Part shown: one piece after another, positions 52,760 through 61,032 of the stretch
Numbering within the stretch: position 1 is the first letter of the stretch
Layout of the letters: every line of letters starts with the position of its first letter
From: Flagellimonas aurea
GTDB taxonomy: Bacteria; Bacteroidota; Bacteroidia; Flavobacteriales; Flavobacteriaceae
Reading direction: 5' to 3'
Assembly (NCBI RefSeq): GCF_017313785.1
Contig: NZ_JAFLNL010000003.1
Span: 124,001-188,000 of the forward strand
Length of the DNA: 64,000 nt
The notes under the pieces: model-generated
What the model was told of the DNA's origin: nothing
Databases searched by the model: none
Seen by the model: only the letters and a program-made list of their open reading frames with translations
Position numbers and translations under genes: made by a program

Positions 52760-53170
52760 TCAAAATCTGTTTAAATAGGCCTGCAATATCAGCGTGGCAC
52801 TTATTTCGTCGACTAGGGCCTTGTCCCTTCTCTTTTTCTTTTTCATTCCGCTGTCCAACATGGATTGAACTGCCATTTTAGAGGTAAATCGCTCATCTTG
52901 GCGCTCCACGGGAATGTTAGGAAACTTGGCTTTCAGCTTATTCAAGAAATCCTGGATAAGTACCTCGGACTCGGAAGCGGTATTGTCCATTTGCTTCGGC
53001 AATCCTACTACAAAACGCTCCACTGATTCCTTTTGGGTGTAATCCTTTAAAAAGGACAACAAGTCTTTGGTCTCTACGGTAGTCAATCCAGAAGCAATCA
53101 ACTGGAGTTCATCAGTAACTGCTATTCCAGTCCGCACCTTTCCAAAATCCAAAGCCAAAATTCTAGCCAA
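52760..53170 (-). CDS. ruvX: Putative Holliday junction resolvase RuvX/YqgF
   Basis: A 136-residue RNase H-fold protein. LALDFGKVRTGIAVTD holds the first catalytic Asp, FVVGLPKQMDNTASESE the second segment, and RQDERFTSKMAVQSM the last acidic residue, all typical of YqgF. Members are tied to 16S rRNA 5'-end maturation as well as to junction cutting. First gene of the ruvX-def unit. Confidence 0.92.
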   Translation of the reverse strand: MARILALDFGKVRTGIAVTDELQLIASGLTTVETKDLLSFLKDYTQKESVERFVVGLPKQMDNTASESEVLIQDFLNKLKAKFPNIPVERQDERFTSKMAVQSMLDSGMKKKKRRDKALVDEISATLILQAYLNRF

Positions 53171-53183
53171 AATAATTTTTTGG

Positions 53184-53191
53184 CAAAAATA
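53184..53191 (-). promoter_or_regulatory. -7 element for the ruvX-def unit
   Basis: CAAAAATA on the plus strand is TATTTTTG on the minus strand, 14 bases before the start at 53170. Confidence 0.5.
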
Positions 53192-53245
53192 ACCTTAAAA
53201 ATGTTATGCGCTTAAAAATGGCAACCATAATTCTACTATGGGGCT

Positions 53246-53253
53246 TATCTTTG
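53246..53253 (+). promoter_or_regulatory. -7 element for dapD, decides the start
   Basis: TATCTTTG matches TANNTTTG, 18 bases before the ATG at 53271. It lies inside a longer in-frame extension from 53238, which is therefore untranslated. Confidence 0.55.
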
Positions 53254-53270
53254 TCAAAACTTTAAGAAAA

Positions 53271-54086
53271 ATGACAGAATTAAGAACGCTCATTGAAAAA
53301 GCGTGGGACAACAGGGAGTTGCTGGAGGAAGAAAAGACTCAAGACGCCATACGCGAAGTGATAAAGCTTATTGATTCAGGAGAGCTGCGGTGTGCTGAAC
53401 CCACAGCGGACGGCTGGCAGATAAACGAATGGGTGAAAAAAGGGGTGGTTTTGTACTTTCCCATCCAAAAAATGGAAGTGCTGGAAGCTGGCATTTTTGA
53501 ATATCACGATAAAATTCCATTGAAGAAAGGCTATAAAGAAAAAGGTGTTCGCGTGGTTCCTCATGCAGTCGCGCGACACGGAGCCTACATTTCCAAAGGT
53601 ACCATTCTGATGCCTAGTTATGTGAATATTGGCGCCTATGTAGATGAAGGAACGATGGTGGATACCTGGGCAACTGTGGGAAGTTGTGCACAAATCGGTA
53701 AAAACGTCCACTTAAGTGGTGGTGTTGGTATTGGTGGTGTTTTGGAACCATTGCAAGCTGCTCCCGTAATTATAGAGGACAATGCCTTTATCGGTTCCAG
53801 ATGTATTGTTGTAGAAGGTGTTCGGGTGGAAAAAGAAGCCGTTTTGGGCGCTAATGTAGTGTTGACGGCCTCAACCAAAATTATTGACGTGACAGGTGAT
53901 GAACCTGTGGAATTAAAAGGTAGAGTACCCGCAAGATCAGTTGTAATCCCAGGCAGTTATACCAAAAAATTCCCTGCCGGCGAATATCAAGTGCCTTGTG
54001 CCTTGATCATTGGTAAAAGAAAGGAAAGTACGGACAAGAAAACATCGCTGAACAATGCGCTTCGCGAGCACAATGTTGCCGTGTAG
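53271..54086 (+). CDS. dapD: Tetrahydrodipicolinate N-succinyltransferase
   Basis: A 271-residue enzyme of lysine and meso-diaminopimelate synthesis that adds succinyl to tetrahydrodipicolinate. The N-terminal helical part (ELRTLIEKAWDNRELL) is followed by a left-handed beta-helix with hexapeptides such as GTILMPSYVNIGAYVDEGTMVDTWATVGSCAQIG and IEDNAFIGSRCIVVEGV. The substrate glycine in GVGIGGVLEPLQAAP is present. It supplies the peptide of peptidoglycan. The ATG at 53271 is chosen since a promoter element overlaps the longer form. Confidence 0.95.
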   Translation: MTELRTLIEKAWDNRELLEEEKTQDAIREVIKLIDSGELRCAEPTADGWQINEWVKKGVVLYFPIQKMEVLEAGIFEYHDKIPLKKGYKEKGVRVVPHAVARHGAYISKGTILMPSYVNIGAYVDEGTMVDTWATVGSCAQIGKNVHLSGGVGIGGVLEPLQAAPVIIEDNAFIGSRCIVVEGVRVEKEAVLGANVVLTASTKIIDVTGDEPVELKGRVPARSVVIPGSYTKKFPAGEYQVPCALIIGKRKESTDKKTSLNNALREHNVAV

Positions 54087-54098
54087 CCACTTGTTTGA

Positions 54099-55133
54099 TT
54101 AATGTAAAGCATTATTGACGGCCGCTTGTAAAAAGTGGCCGTTCGTGATTTTATTTCTTATTGCTTTTACATTTGAGACCATTTGATAATAGCTCTCCTC
54201 ATTAATATTATCCAACTTTTCTGATAGTTCATCTAAAGACCCAATCGCAAAGCCTACCCGTTCCTCCTCAATTATTTTTGCTACTGCAGCTTTATCCCAA
54301 ACGATCACCGGTAGACCTGCCAACAAATACAAAGAGGTTTTGTGCGGATTATTGTACTTAATATATTTCCCAAATGCACCATCGCACTCTTTGATGGCAT
54401 TTCCGTTCCACACCAAGCCAAAATTGCCTTTCATTTTATCCAACACCTCATCGGGGGCAAAAACTCCCTGATAGTCCAAAATTGATTTTTCATCTACTTT
54501 TTCCTTTTGATACCCATTTCCATAGAGCTTTAGGGTAAAATCTTTTTGTTCCAACTCGTCCACCTTGTACAGGAAGGCGCTTTTTTCCATGCCCAATCCT
54601 CCAGCAAAAACAATCTCCCTCCCAGCTTCTTTCGGCGCTTCGGGCAATTCCTGATTGTGAGCGAGCAAGTAATCGAATAAATATAATGGCACCATTTTTC
54701 CTTTATATCCATTTTCTGCAAACCATTCAATCATCACTTCGTTGTGCAGCACAAGGACATCAGCTTTGTTGAAGCGTTTCATTTCCTTTTCCACATTTTT
54801 GTTTTTGCCCATCAAGGTTTTTACATCATGGACAATCAAAACAATTTTACATCTTTTAAGCTTGGCCACTCGAACTTTATAGCTGAAAAACTTGCTGAGC
54901 GGATATTGCATGCACAGTGTTGAAGAAAAGGGCAATAAAATCAAACCTTTGGTTATCCCCAAAAAACTAATGATGGCACCAACGGCAGAACTGGGATGAT
55001 TGCTCTGCTTAAACCCTAAATTTTCAAAACCTAGTTTGGACAAGACATTTTCGCAATCCATTTTAGGTTTTGAAGCTGCATTCTTGGAGAATTTATAATT
55101 TCTGGAAATGTAGAACTGGTTAGTGTTTTGCAT
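54099..55133 (-). CDS. Galactofuranosyltransferase-like glycosyltransferase
   Basis: A 344-residue cytosolic GT-B-type protein. MQYPLSKFFSYKVRVAKL, VLIVHDVKTL and FNKADVLVLHNEVMIEW are in the N-terminal half. REIVFAGGLGMEKSAFL, GVFAPDEVLDKM, FGLVWNG and YNNPHKTSLYLLAGLPVIVWDKAAVA are in the C-terminal half. The pattern matches bacterial beta-1,6-galactofuranosyltransferases. The UDP-galactopyranose mutase gene begins 92 bases away on the other strand and would supply UDP-Galf. Acceptor unknown. Confidence 0.78.
   Translation of the reverse strand: MQNTNQFYISRNYKFSKNAASKPKMDCENVLSKLGFENLGFKQSNHPSSAVGAIISFLGITKGLILLPFSSTLCMQYPLSKFFSYKVRVAKLKRCKIVLIVHDVKTLMGKNKNVEKEMKRFNKADVLVLHNEVMIEWFAENGYKGKMVPLYLFDYLLAHNQELPEAPKEAGREIVFAGGLGMEKSAFLYKVDELEQKDFTLKLYGNGYQKEKVDEKSILDYQGVFAPDEVLDKMKGNFGLVWNGNAIKECDGAFGKYIKYNNPHKTSLYLLAGLPVIVWDKAAVAKIIEEERVGFAIGSLDELSEKLDNINEESYYQMVSNVKAIRNKITNGHFLQAAVNNALH
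54119..54141 (+). terminator. Hairpin inside a convergent gene end, possible dapD terminator
   Basis: CGGCCGCTT (54119-54127) pairs with AAGTGGCCG (54133-54141) through one G-U, loop GTAAA, followed by T-rich but interrupted sequence. It lies in the last codons of the convergent glycosyltransferase gene. Confidence 0.35.
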
Positions 55134-55152
55134 TATTCATGTGTTTGATTAT

Positions 55153-55160
55153 CAAAAATA
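55153..55160 (-). promoter_or_regulatory. -7 element for the galactofuranosyltransferase-like gene
   Basis: CAAAAATA on the plus strand is TATTTTTG on the minus strand, 20 bases before the start at 55133. Confidence 0.5.
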
Positions 55161-55225
55161 TCCTTTTTTGGCAGCTAATCCATAAATTGCACAACACCAT
55201 TTAAAAAATCATAAACACTGACCTA

Positions 55226-56344
55226 ATGAAAAACAGCCCCAAATATGATTACCTGATTGTGGGTGCAGGCCTATACGGAGCGGTTTTCGCCCACGAAGCA
55301 ACCAAGCACCAAAAAAAATGTTTGGTAATCGACAAACGAGAGCATCTTGGGGGAAATACCTATTGTGAGGAAATCAACGGCATCAATGTACATAAATACG
55401 GTGCCCATATTTTTCACACGAACGATAAAACCATCTGGGACTATGTGAACAGCTTTGTTCCATTCAACAGGTACACTAATTCGCCCTTGGCAAATTTTGA
55501 AGGCACCCTTTACAACCTGCCTTTCAACATGAATACATTTTACCAGCTCTGGGGGACAAAAACACCTGAAGAGGCAAAAGCTGTTCTTGACCGGCAGACA
55601 AACAAATACCAGAAAATCAATCCCAAAAACCTTGAAGAACAGGCATTAAAACTCGTTGGAGACGATATCTACCATAAATTGATCAAGGGATATACAGAGA
55701 AACAATGGGGACGAAAAGCCAATGAACTTCCGGCCTTCATTATAAAAAGATTGCCGCTCAGGTTCACCTTTGACAACAACTACTTTAACGATGCTTACCA
55801 AGGCATACCCATTGGAGGCTACAACAAACTTACCGAGGGATTGTTAAAAAATGTAGAGTGCAGAACAAATATTGACTTTTTCAAAGAAAAAAAAGCTTTG
55901 ACCGGTTTGGCGAAACAAATAGTTTTCACAGGAAAAATTGATGAATACTTTGATTATTGCCACGGTAAACTGGAATATCGAAGCTTGGATTTTAAACATG
56001 AAGTGCTGGACATACCCAATTATCAAGGCAATGCCGTGGTAAACTATACGGAATCCAAAATTCCTTACACTAGGATTATTGAGCACAAGCATTTTGAATT
56101 TGGGAAACAAAAAACCACTGTAATCACAAAGGAATACCCATTGGAAGCTTCATCAGAAAAAGAGCCGTATTATCCCATCAACGATGCAAAGAACACTACT
56201 CTTTTCAAGGCCTATCAAGATATGGCCGAAAAGGAGACCACAATATTTGGGGGAAGACTTGCCGAGTATAAATACTACGATATGCATCAGGTCATTGGGG
56301 CGGCTTTGAGTAAGACAAAGAGGTTGTTCATCGAAAAATCTTAA
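55226..56344 (+). CDS. glf: UDP-galactopyranose mutase
   Basis: A 372-residue flavoenzyme that turns UDP-galactopyranose into UDP-galactofuranose. The FAD fold is YLIVGAGLYGAVFAHEATK at the N-terminus, then DKREHLGGNTYCEE. INVHKYGAHIFHTNDKTIWDYV, YTEKQWGRKANELPAFI and LPLRFTFDNNYFNDAYQGIP carry the conserved arginine and tyrosine contacts. YKYYDMHQVIGAAL is the C-terminal FAD contact. It implies galactofuranose in a surface glycan. Confidence 0.96.
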   Translation: MKNSPKYDYLIVGAGLYGAVFAHEATKHQKKCLVIDKREHLGGNTYCEEINGINVHKYGAHIFHTNDKTIWDYVNSFVPFNRYTNSPLANFEGTLYNLPFNMNTFYQLWGTKTPEEAKAVLDRQTNKYQKINPKNLEEQALKLVGDDIYHKLIKGYTEKQWGRKANELPAFIIKRLPLRFTFDNNYFNDAYQGIPIGGYNKLTEGLLKNVECRTNIDFFKEKKALTGLAKQIVFTGKIDEYFDYCHGKLEYRSLDFKHEVLDIPNYQGNAVVNYTESKIPYTRIIEHKHFEFGKQKTTVITKEYPLEASSEKEPYYPINDAKNTTLFKAYQDMAEKETTIFGGRLAEYKYYDMHQVIGAALSKTKRLFIEKS

Positions 56345-56496
56345 TCCGACACGCAACTCTAGGTCCATATTACCGTCTAACTATATAAATAGACTTTAAT
56401 TAGAGTTTTAACAGAAGAGGGGGTAGGGAAATCGAAGAGTTGATTGTTTGTAAGAAAAAGAAACGCCTAAACAATTTTTACGCTACTTTTTTGTTA

Positions 56497-56504
56497 TAGA
56501 TTTG
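56497..56504 (+). promoter_or_regulatory. -7 element for the WaaE-like gene
   Basis: TAGATTTG matches TANNTTTG, 29 bases before the ATG at 56534. An 18-base sequence shared with 37274-37291 lies 35 bases upstream. Confidence 0.5.
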
Positions 56505-56533
56505 TAAAATATTAAACACTACACCAATAAATT

Positions 56534-57337
56534 ATGGCTGAATTACGCACCCCAAAGCAAAAAATATCAGCACTTGTGATTACCTATAATGAAATGGGTT
56601 ACATTGAAAAATGTATTGATTCCGTTTCTTTCGCTGATGAAATATTGGTCGTTGATTCCTATAGTACCGACGGCACCTACGAGTATCTTTTGAACCATCC
56701 AAAAGTGAAGGTGATTCAAAATCCTTTTGAAAACTTCACCGCTCAAAAGTCGTTTACGCTCAAACAAGCAGCCAACGATTGGGTTTTGTTCTTGGATGCC
56801 GATGAAGTGGTCACAGAAAGTCTTCAAAAGGAAATCTTAGCAACCATTAATAATCCAGATGCCCACGAAGCTTATTGGTTCTACCGAAAGTTTATGTTCC
56901 AAAACGAACCTTTGAACTTCAGTGGTTGGCAAACGGACAAAAACTATAGACTTTTCCGAAAGAGCAAAGCTCATTTTACGGATCAAAAAATTGTTCATGA
57001 AACTTTGGTAGTGGATGGTAAATCTGGAATCCTAAAAGAAAAGTTGACCCATTTTTGCTATAAAAACTATGAAGACTACAAAGGGAAAATGCTCAAGTAT
57101 GGCCAATTAAAGGCCAAAGAGGATTTCTACAAAGAAAAGCATTTTAACTATGTATTGATGACGGTGAAACCCATTTGGAAATTCTTCAACCACTACATCC
57201 TCCGTGTAGGGATTTTGGATGGCAAAAAAGGATGGACCATTTGTTACTTGAACGCCCTTGGCGTTTTGGAAAGATTCAGAGAGTTAAAACGTTTGGAGAA
57301 GAAAAATGAGCTTGCCTATTATTTGGTGATGCCATAG
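56534..57337 (+). CDS. Glycosyltransferase family 2, WaaE/KdtX-like
   Basis: A 267-residue GT-A protein. ISALVITYNEMGYIEKCIDSV begins the fold, VVDSYSTDGTYE follows, and FLDADEVVTESLQ supplies the D-x-D. HETLVVDGKSGILKEKLTHFCYKNYEDYKGKM is the C-terminal pattern of WaaE/LgtF enzymes that add glucose to LPS heptose. The acceptor here may be lipooligosaccharide core. Its end overlaps the convergent transferase by 19 bases. Confidence 0.88.
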   Translation: MAELRTPKQKISALVITYNEMGYIEKCIDSVSFADEILVVDSYSTDGTYEYLLNHPKVKVIQNPFENFTAQKSFTLKQAANDWVLFLDADEVVTESLQKEILATINNPDAHEAYWFYRKFMFQNEPLNFSGWQTDKNYRLFRKSKAHFTDQKIVHETLVVDGKSGILKEKLTHFCYKNYEDYKGKMLKYGQLKAKEDFYKEKHFNYVLMTVKPIWKFFNHYILRVGILDGKKGWTICYLNALGVLERFRELKRLEKKNELAYYLVMP

Positions 57338-58152
57338 TGCGTCCAAACTACTTTTTTTAATCTTGTCTCTTTACGAATAGCTTGGTTTTTGGCAATGGAT
57401 TCAGGTGTTTTGTACCCCCTTTTATGGTCTAAATGCACACAGACCGCACTATAGCGCAATTGTTTGGATTTAATTCCAAAATTGAACAAGCGCTCGCCCA
57501 ACTCACGGTCCTGTCCGCCATATTGCATACGTTCGTCAAAACCGTTTACATTTAATATATCCTTTTTCCAACCTGAGGAATTATGACCGTTCCAACTGGC
57601 ATTGGTCGGAGTAACCGTGTTCAATAACTTAGATATTATTCCACTAGCGGTAAGCTTGTTGTTCTTGAAAGTCTTCGGAATACCTTTTTCCTTAAGCCAA
57701 TTAATATTGAAACATTTCTGCTTTTCGATATCCTCCAAAGTAATCATTTTGGAAATGTTCATAGGAAGCATATAATACCCCCCTGAAATAAAATACCCCT
57801 GCTCCTTGTTAATGTAATGCACCTCTACAAAATCCTCTCTTGGAATGCAGTCACCATCTGTCATAATGATGTAATCCGCATTACAGGCTTCGACCGCTTT
57901 ATTTAAAATCCTAGATTTCTGGAAGCCATCATCCTCTTGCCACACATGAATGATGTTATAAAACACCTTCTTGGACATTTCCTCCAATAATTCTTTGGTC
58001 TTGGGACCAGAACCATCATCTGCAATAACCACTTCAAAATCCTTGAAGAGCTGGCAATTGAACCCCCACAACACCTTTTTCAGCCACTCTTCGGCATTAT
58101 AGGTGCTTATGATTACTGATATTTTTGGTGATTCTGTTTCGTTTAGGTTCAT
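57319..58152 (-). CDS. Glycosyltransferase family 2 with galactosyltransferase-type C-terminus
   Basis: A 277-residue GT-A protein. KISVIISTYNAEEWLKKVLWG begins the fold, VVIADDGSGPKTKELL and IIMTDGDCIPREDFV provide the metal-binding aspartates, and NGFDERMQYGGQDRELGERLF is the Glyco_transf_7C motif seen in chondroitin-polymerase-like enzymes. Sugar and acceptor are unknown. The ATG at 58152 lies directly after a -7 element, so the mRNA may have no leader. Confidence 0.87.
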   Translation of the reverse strand: MNLNETESPKISVIISTYNAEEWLKKVLWGFNCQLFKDFEVVIADDGSGPKTKELLEEMSKKVFYNIIHVWQEDDGFQKSRILNKAVEACNADYIIMTDGDCIPREDFVEVHYINKEQGYFISGGYYMLPMNISKMITLEDIEKQKCFNINWLKEKGIPKTFKNNKLTASGIISKLLNTVTPTNASWNGHNSSGWKKDILNVNGFDERMQYGGQDRELGERLFNFGIKSKQLRYSAVCVHLDHKRGYKTPESIAKNQAIRKETRLKKVVWTHYGITK

Positions 58153-58157
58153 CTGGG

Positions 58158-58165
58158 CAAAAATA
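58158..58165 (-). promoter_or_regulatory. -7 element suggesting a leaderless mRNA
   Basis: CAAAAATA on the plus strand is TATTTTTG on the minus strand, only five bases before the ATG ending at 58152. Confidence 0.45.
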
Positions 58166-58192
58166 GAAATATTAAATGTTATCTCATATGCT

Positions 58193-58200
58193 TAATTTTG
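58193..58200 (+). promoter_or_regulatory. -7 element for the glycosyltransferase at 58219
   Basis: TAATTTTG matches TANNTTTG, 18 bases before the ATG; it diverges from the element at 58158-58165. Confidence 0.5.
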
Positions 58201-58218
58201 TGATTCTAAACTCCTAGA

Positions 58219-59034
58219 ATGAAGGTCAAGGAAATTCCTGTTTCACTTTTTTATCAGGCCAATCTAACCAGGCAATCCAAAGAAAGGCTGATTTCTCATA
58301 AAAAATGCGTTCCAGTTATTGTTTCGCTGGCATCGATTCCATCCAGACTGGACATAGTCCACCTTACTATCCGCAGTTTATTGAATCAAGATGTGCTGCC
58401 CAAAAAAATTTTACTGTGGCTGCATGAAGACCTAAAGAATAAAGTTCCAAAAAAACTTAATGACCTAGTTGGAAATATCTTCAGTATAGAGTTTACAGAT
58501 TACTATAGTTCACATAGAAAGTTGGTAGAACCGCTAAAAATATACCCTGAAAAAATTATTGTTACTTGTGATGATGATATGATGTATCGCAAAAACTGGT
58601 TGTCAAACCTTTATGAAGCCCATCAAAAGAACCCTGATAAAATCATCGCAAACCAAACCCGCTGCATAACCTACAATAAATCGGGAGAGCTACTACCGTA
58701 CAAACAATGGAATTCCGATCTAGCAGAATGCAAAAACAAAAAACTTATACTGCCCATCGGTGCGGGAGGCACTCTCTATCCTCCAAACACCATGGATACA
58801 CAAGTTTTTGACAGGGAGTTGTTTTTAAGGCTTGCCCCCAATGCAGACGATTTATGGTTCAAAATTATGGGGCTGTTAAAGGGGACAAATTCAATTCAAG
58901 CTACCAATAGTGGAAAAGAGCCGATTCCCATTTGGGGATCACAAAAAGTCTCGTTAAAAAAAGGGAATATCGGGATGGATAAAAACAGAATACAATGGGA
59001 GTCTTTGACCGAACATTTTCAACTAAAATTCTAA
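58219..59034 (+). CDS. Probable glycosyltransferase of the surface-glycan group
   Basis: A 271-residue protein of GT-A character. VPVIVSLASIPSRLDIVHLTIRSLLNQDVLPKKILLWL begins the fold, VTCDDDMMYRKNWLSNLYEAH supplies the acidic metal site, and LPIGAGGTLYPPNTM and APNADDLWFKIMGLL are later conserved segments. The pattern resembles single-domain transferases in capsule or O-antigen loci. No signal or membrane helix. It lies last in the group, four bases before the Sua5/YrdC gene. Confidence 0.8.
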   Translation: MKVKEIPVSLFYQANLTRQSKERLISHKKCVPVIVSLASIPSRLDIVHLTIRSLLNQDVLPKKILLWLHEDLKNKVPKKLNDLVGNIFSIEFTDYYSSHRKLVEPLKIYPEKIIVTCDDDMMYRKNWLSNLYEAHQKNPDKIIANQTRCITYNKSGELLPYKQWNSDLAECKNKKLILPIGAGGTLYPPNTMDTQVFDRELFLRLAPNADDLWFKIMGLLKGTNSIQATNSGKEPIPIWGSQKVSLKKGNIGMDKNRIQWESLTEHFQLKF

Positions 59035-59038
59035 AACA

Positions 59039-59599
59039 TTGATCGAAGAAATCAACAACTGCAATAAAGTACTGCAAGAAGGCGGGCTTATCCTCTACCC
59101 TACCGATACGGTCTGGGGCATTGGCTGCGATGCGACCAATCCTGAAGCCGTAAAAAAAGTATATGCACTCAAAAAGCGCGAAGACACCAAGGCGCTCATT
59201 TGTTTGGTGGCCAACCAGGCCATGTTGGAACGGCATGTTAAAGAAGTACCCGAAGTGGCCTACGACATTATGGACTTGGCAACCAAACCTACCACCATTG
59301 TATTTGATGAACCTATTGGAATCGCAAGCAATCTGGTGGCCGAGGACAATACACTGGCGATTCGTGTGGCTTCCGATAAATTCTGTCAATACCTCATCAA
59401 TAAATTCAGGAAACCGATAGTGTCAACTTCCGCCAATATTTCGGGCAATCCAACCCCAAAACAATTCAAGGATATTGAGGAAGAAATTTTAAAAGGAGTG
59501 GACTATGTGGTAAATTTGCCCGAGGAAAATATAAACCCTTCCCCCTCCTCTATCATTAAATTGAGTAACGACGGACAGGTGAAGGTTATTCGGGAATAA
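59039..59599 (+). CDS. L-threonylcarbamoyladenylate synthase (Sua5/YrdC/YciO)
   Basis: A 186-residue enzyme that makes the donor for t6A37 of tRNAs. The fold begins LILYPTDTVWGIGCDATNPEAVKKVYALKKRE, with the substrate residues in KALICLVAN, and PIVSTSANISGNPTPKQF is the nucleotide part. The start is TTG at 59039; no ATG retains the first conserved strand. It is the short YrdC form without the Sua5 domain. It may be transcribed with the upstream transferase and the CCA-type gene two bases later. Confidence 0.92.
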   Translation: MIEEINNCNKVLQEGGLILYPTDTVWGIGCDATNPEAVKKVYALKKREDTKALICLVANQAMLERHVKEVPEVAYDIMDLATKPTTIVFDEPIGIASNLVAEDNTLAIRVASDKFCQYLINKFRKPIVSTSANISGNPTPKQFKDIEEEILKGVDYVVNLPEENINPSPSSIIKLSNDGQVKVIRE

Positions 59600-59601
59600 G
59601 A

Positions 59602-61032
59602 ATGGCGAAGGAATTCCATACAAAGGCAATACAACATCCTATTTTTAAACTTATTGGTGAAGCTTCAGATGAGTTGGGCGTAGATGCTTACGTCATCGGT
59701 GGTTTTGTACGTGATTACTTTTTAAAAAGAGGTACACCCAAAGATATTGATATCGTTGCCATTGGCAGTGGAATAGACCTTGCCAAAAAAGTAGCCTCCA
59801 AACTAAAGGGGAAACCAGAGATTTCGGTATTCAAGAATTTCGGTACGGCCATGATCAAGCACAAGGATTTAGAGCTTGAATTTGTGGGTGCCCGCAAAGA
59901 AAGCTATAATCGGGACAGTCGAAAGCCCATTGTGGAAGACGGCACTTTGGAAGACGACCAAAACCGCCGCGATTTCACCATAAATGCCATGGCTTTGGCA
60001 TTGAACAAATCTAATTTTGGAGAACTTTTAGACCCGTTTGATGGTTTAGCGGATTTGGATAGGCAAATCATTCGAACCCCTTTGGAGCCTGGCATTACCT
60101 ATTCCGACGACCCACTACGGATGATGCGTGCCATTCGGTTTGCAACACAACTGCATTTTACCATTGAGCTACAATCGCTTCAGGCCATTACGGAGAACAA
60201 AGACCGTATCAAAATTGTTTCCAAGGAACGTATCGTGGACGAACTCAACAAAATATTGATGAGTTCAAAACCGTCCATAGGATTTTCGTTGATGCACAAA
60301 ACTGAGCTTCTATCTATACTATTGCCAGAGCTTACTGCTTTGCAAGGCATTGAAGAAATAGAAGGCCAACGCCATAAAGATAATTTTTGGCACACCTTGG
60401 AAGTGGTAGACAACATTTCGGAAACCACGGACAACCTATGGTTGCGCTGGGCCGCATTGCTACACGATATCGGGAAGGCACCCACCAAAAAATTCCACAA
60501 AAAAATCGGCTGGACCTTTCACGCCCACGAATTCGTAGGCGCCAAAATGGTCTACAAACTTTTCAAAAGACTTCGTCTTCCACTGAACGAGAAAATGAAG
60601 TTTGTACAGAAAATGGTATTGATGAGTTCAAGGCCCATCATTTTATCAGAAGACCACGTGACCGATTCCGCGGTACGACGATTGGTTTTTGATGCCGGTG
60701 ATTTTGTGGAAGACCTCATGACACTTTGTGAGGCGGACATCACAACAAAGAATCCTCGCAAACAGGAAAAATACAAGAACAATTTTAAGATTGTACGCCA
60801 AAAAATAGTGGAAGTAGAAGAGCGTGACCACGTTCGGAACTTTCAACCACCGGTTACAGGCGAAGAGATTATGAAGACCTTCAACCTGAAACCTTCCAAA
60901 GAAATCGGCATCATCAAAGACGCCATCAAAGAGGCAATTTTGGAAGGGGAAATCCCTAACGAATATGAAGCTGCCTATAACTTTATGTTGGAGAAAGGCA
61001 GAAAAATGAACCTAAAAGTCCACTCCGAATGA
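59602..61032 (+). CDS. cca: CCA tRNA nucleotidyltransferase with HD domain
   Basis: A 476-residue class II polymerase that adds or repairs the 3' CCA of tRNA. The catalytic head is YVIGGFVRDYFLKRGTPKDIDIVAIG with the two Asp residues. EDGTLEDDQNRRDFTINAMAL and DDPLRMMRAIRFATQLHFTI are the following motifs, and LLHDIGKAPTKKF is an HD phosphohydrolase site. It may be A-adding, CC-adding or full CCA-adding; I cannot tell. Translation runs into ctaA by a four-base overlap. Confidence 0.92.
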   Translation: MAKEFHTKAIQHPIFKLIGEASDELGVDAYVIGGFVRDYFLKRGTPKDIDIVAIGSGIDLAKKVASKLKGKPEISVFKNFGTAMIKHKDLELEFVGARKESYNRDSRKPIVEDGTLEDDQNRRDFTINAMALALNKSNFGELLDPFDGLADLDRQIIRTPLEPGITYSDDPLRMMRAIRFATQLHFTIELQSLQAITENKDRIKIVSKERIVDELNKILMSSKPSIGFSLMHKTELLSILLPELTALQGIEEIEGQRHKDNFWHTLEVVDNISETTDNLWLRWAALLHDIGKAPTKKFHKKIGWTFHAHEFVGAKMVYKLFKRLRLPLNEKMKFVQKMVLMSSRPIILSEDHVTDSAVRRLVFDAGDFVEDLMTLCEADITTKNPRKQEKYKNNFKIVRQKIVEVEERDHVRNFQPPVTGEEIMKTFNLKPSKEIGIIKDAIKEAILEGEIPNEYEAAYNFMLEKGRKMNLKVHSE

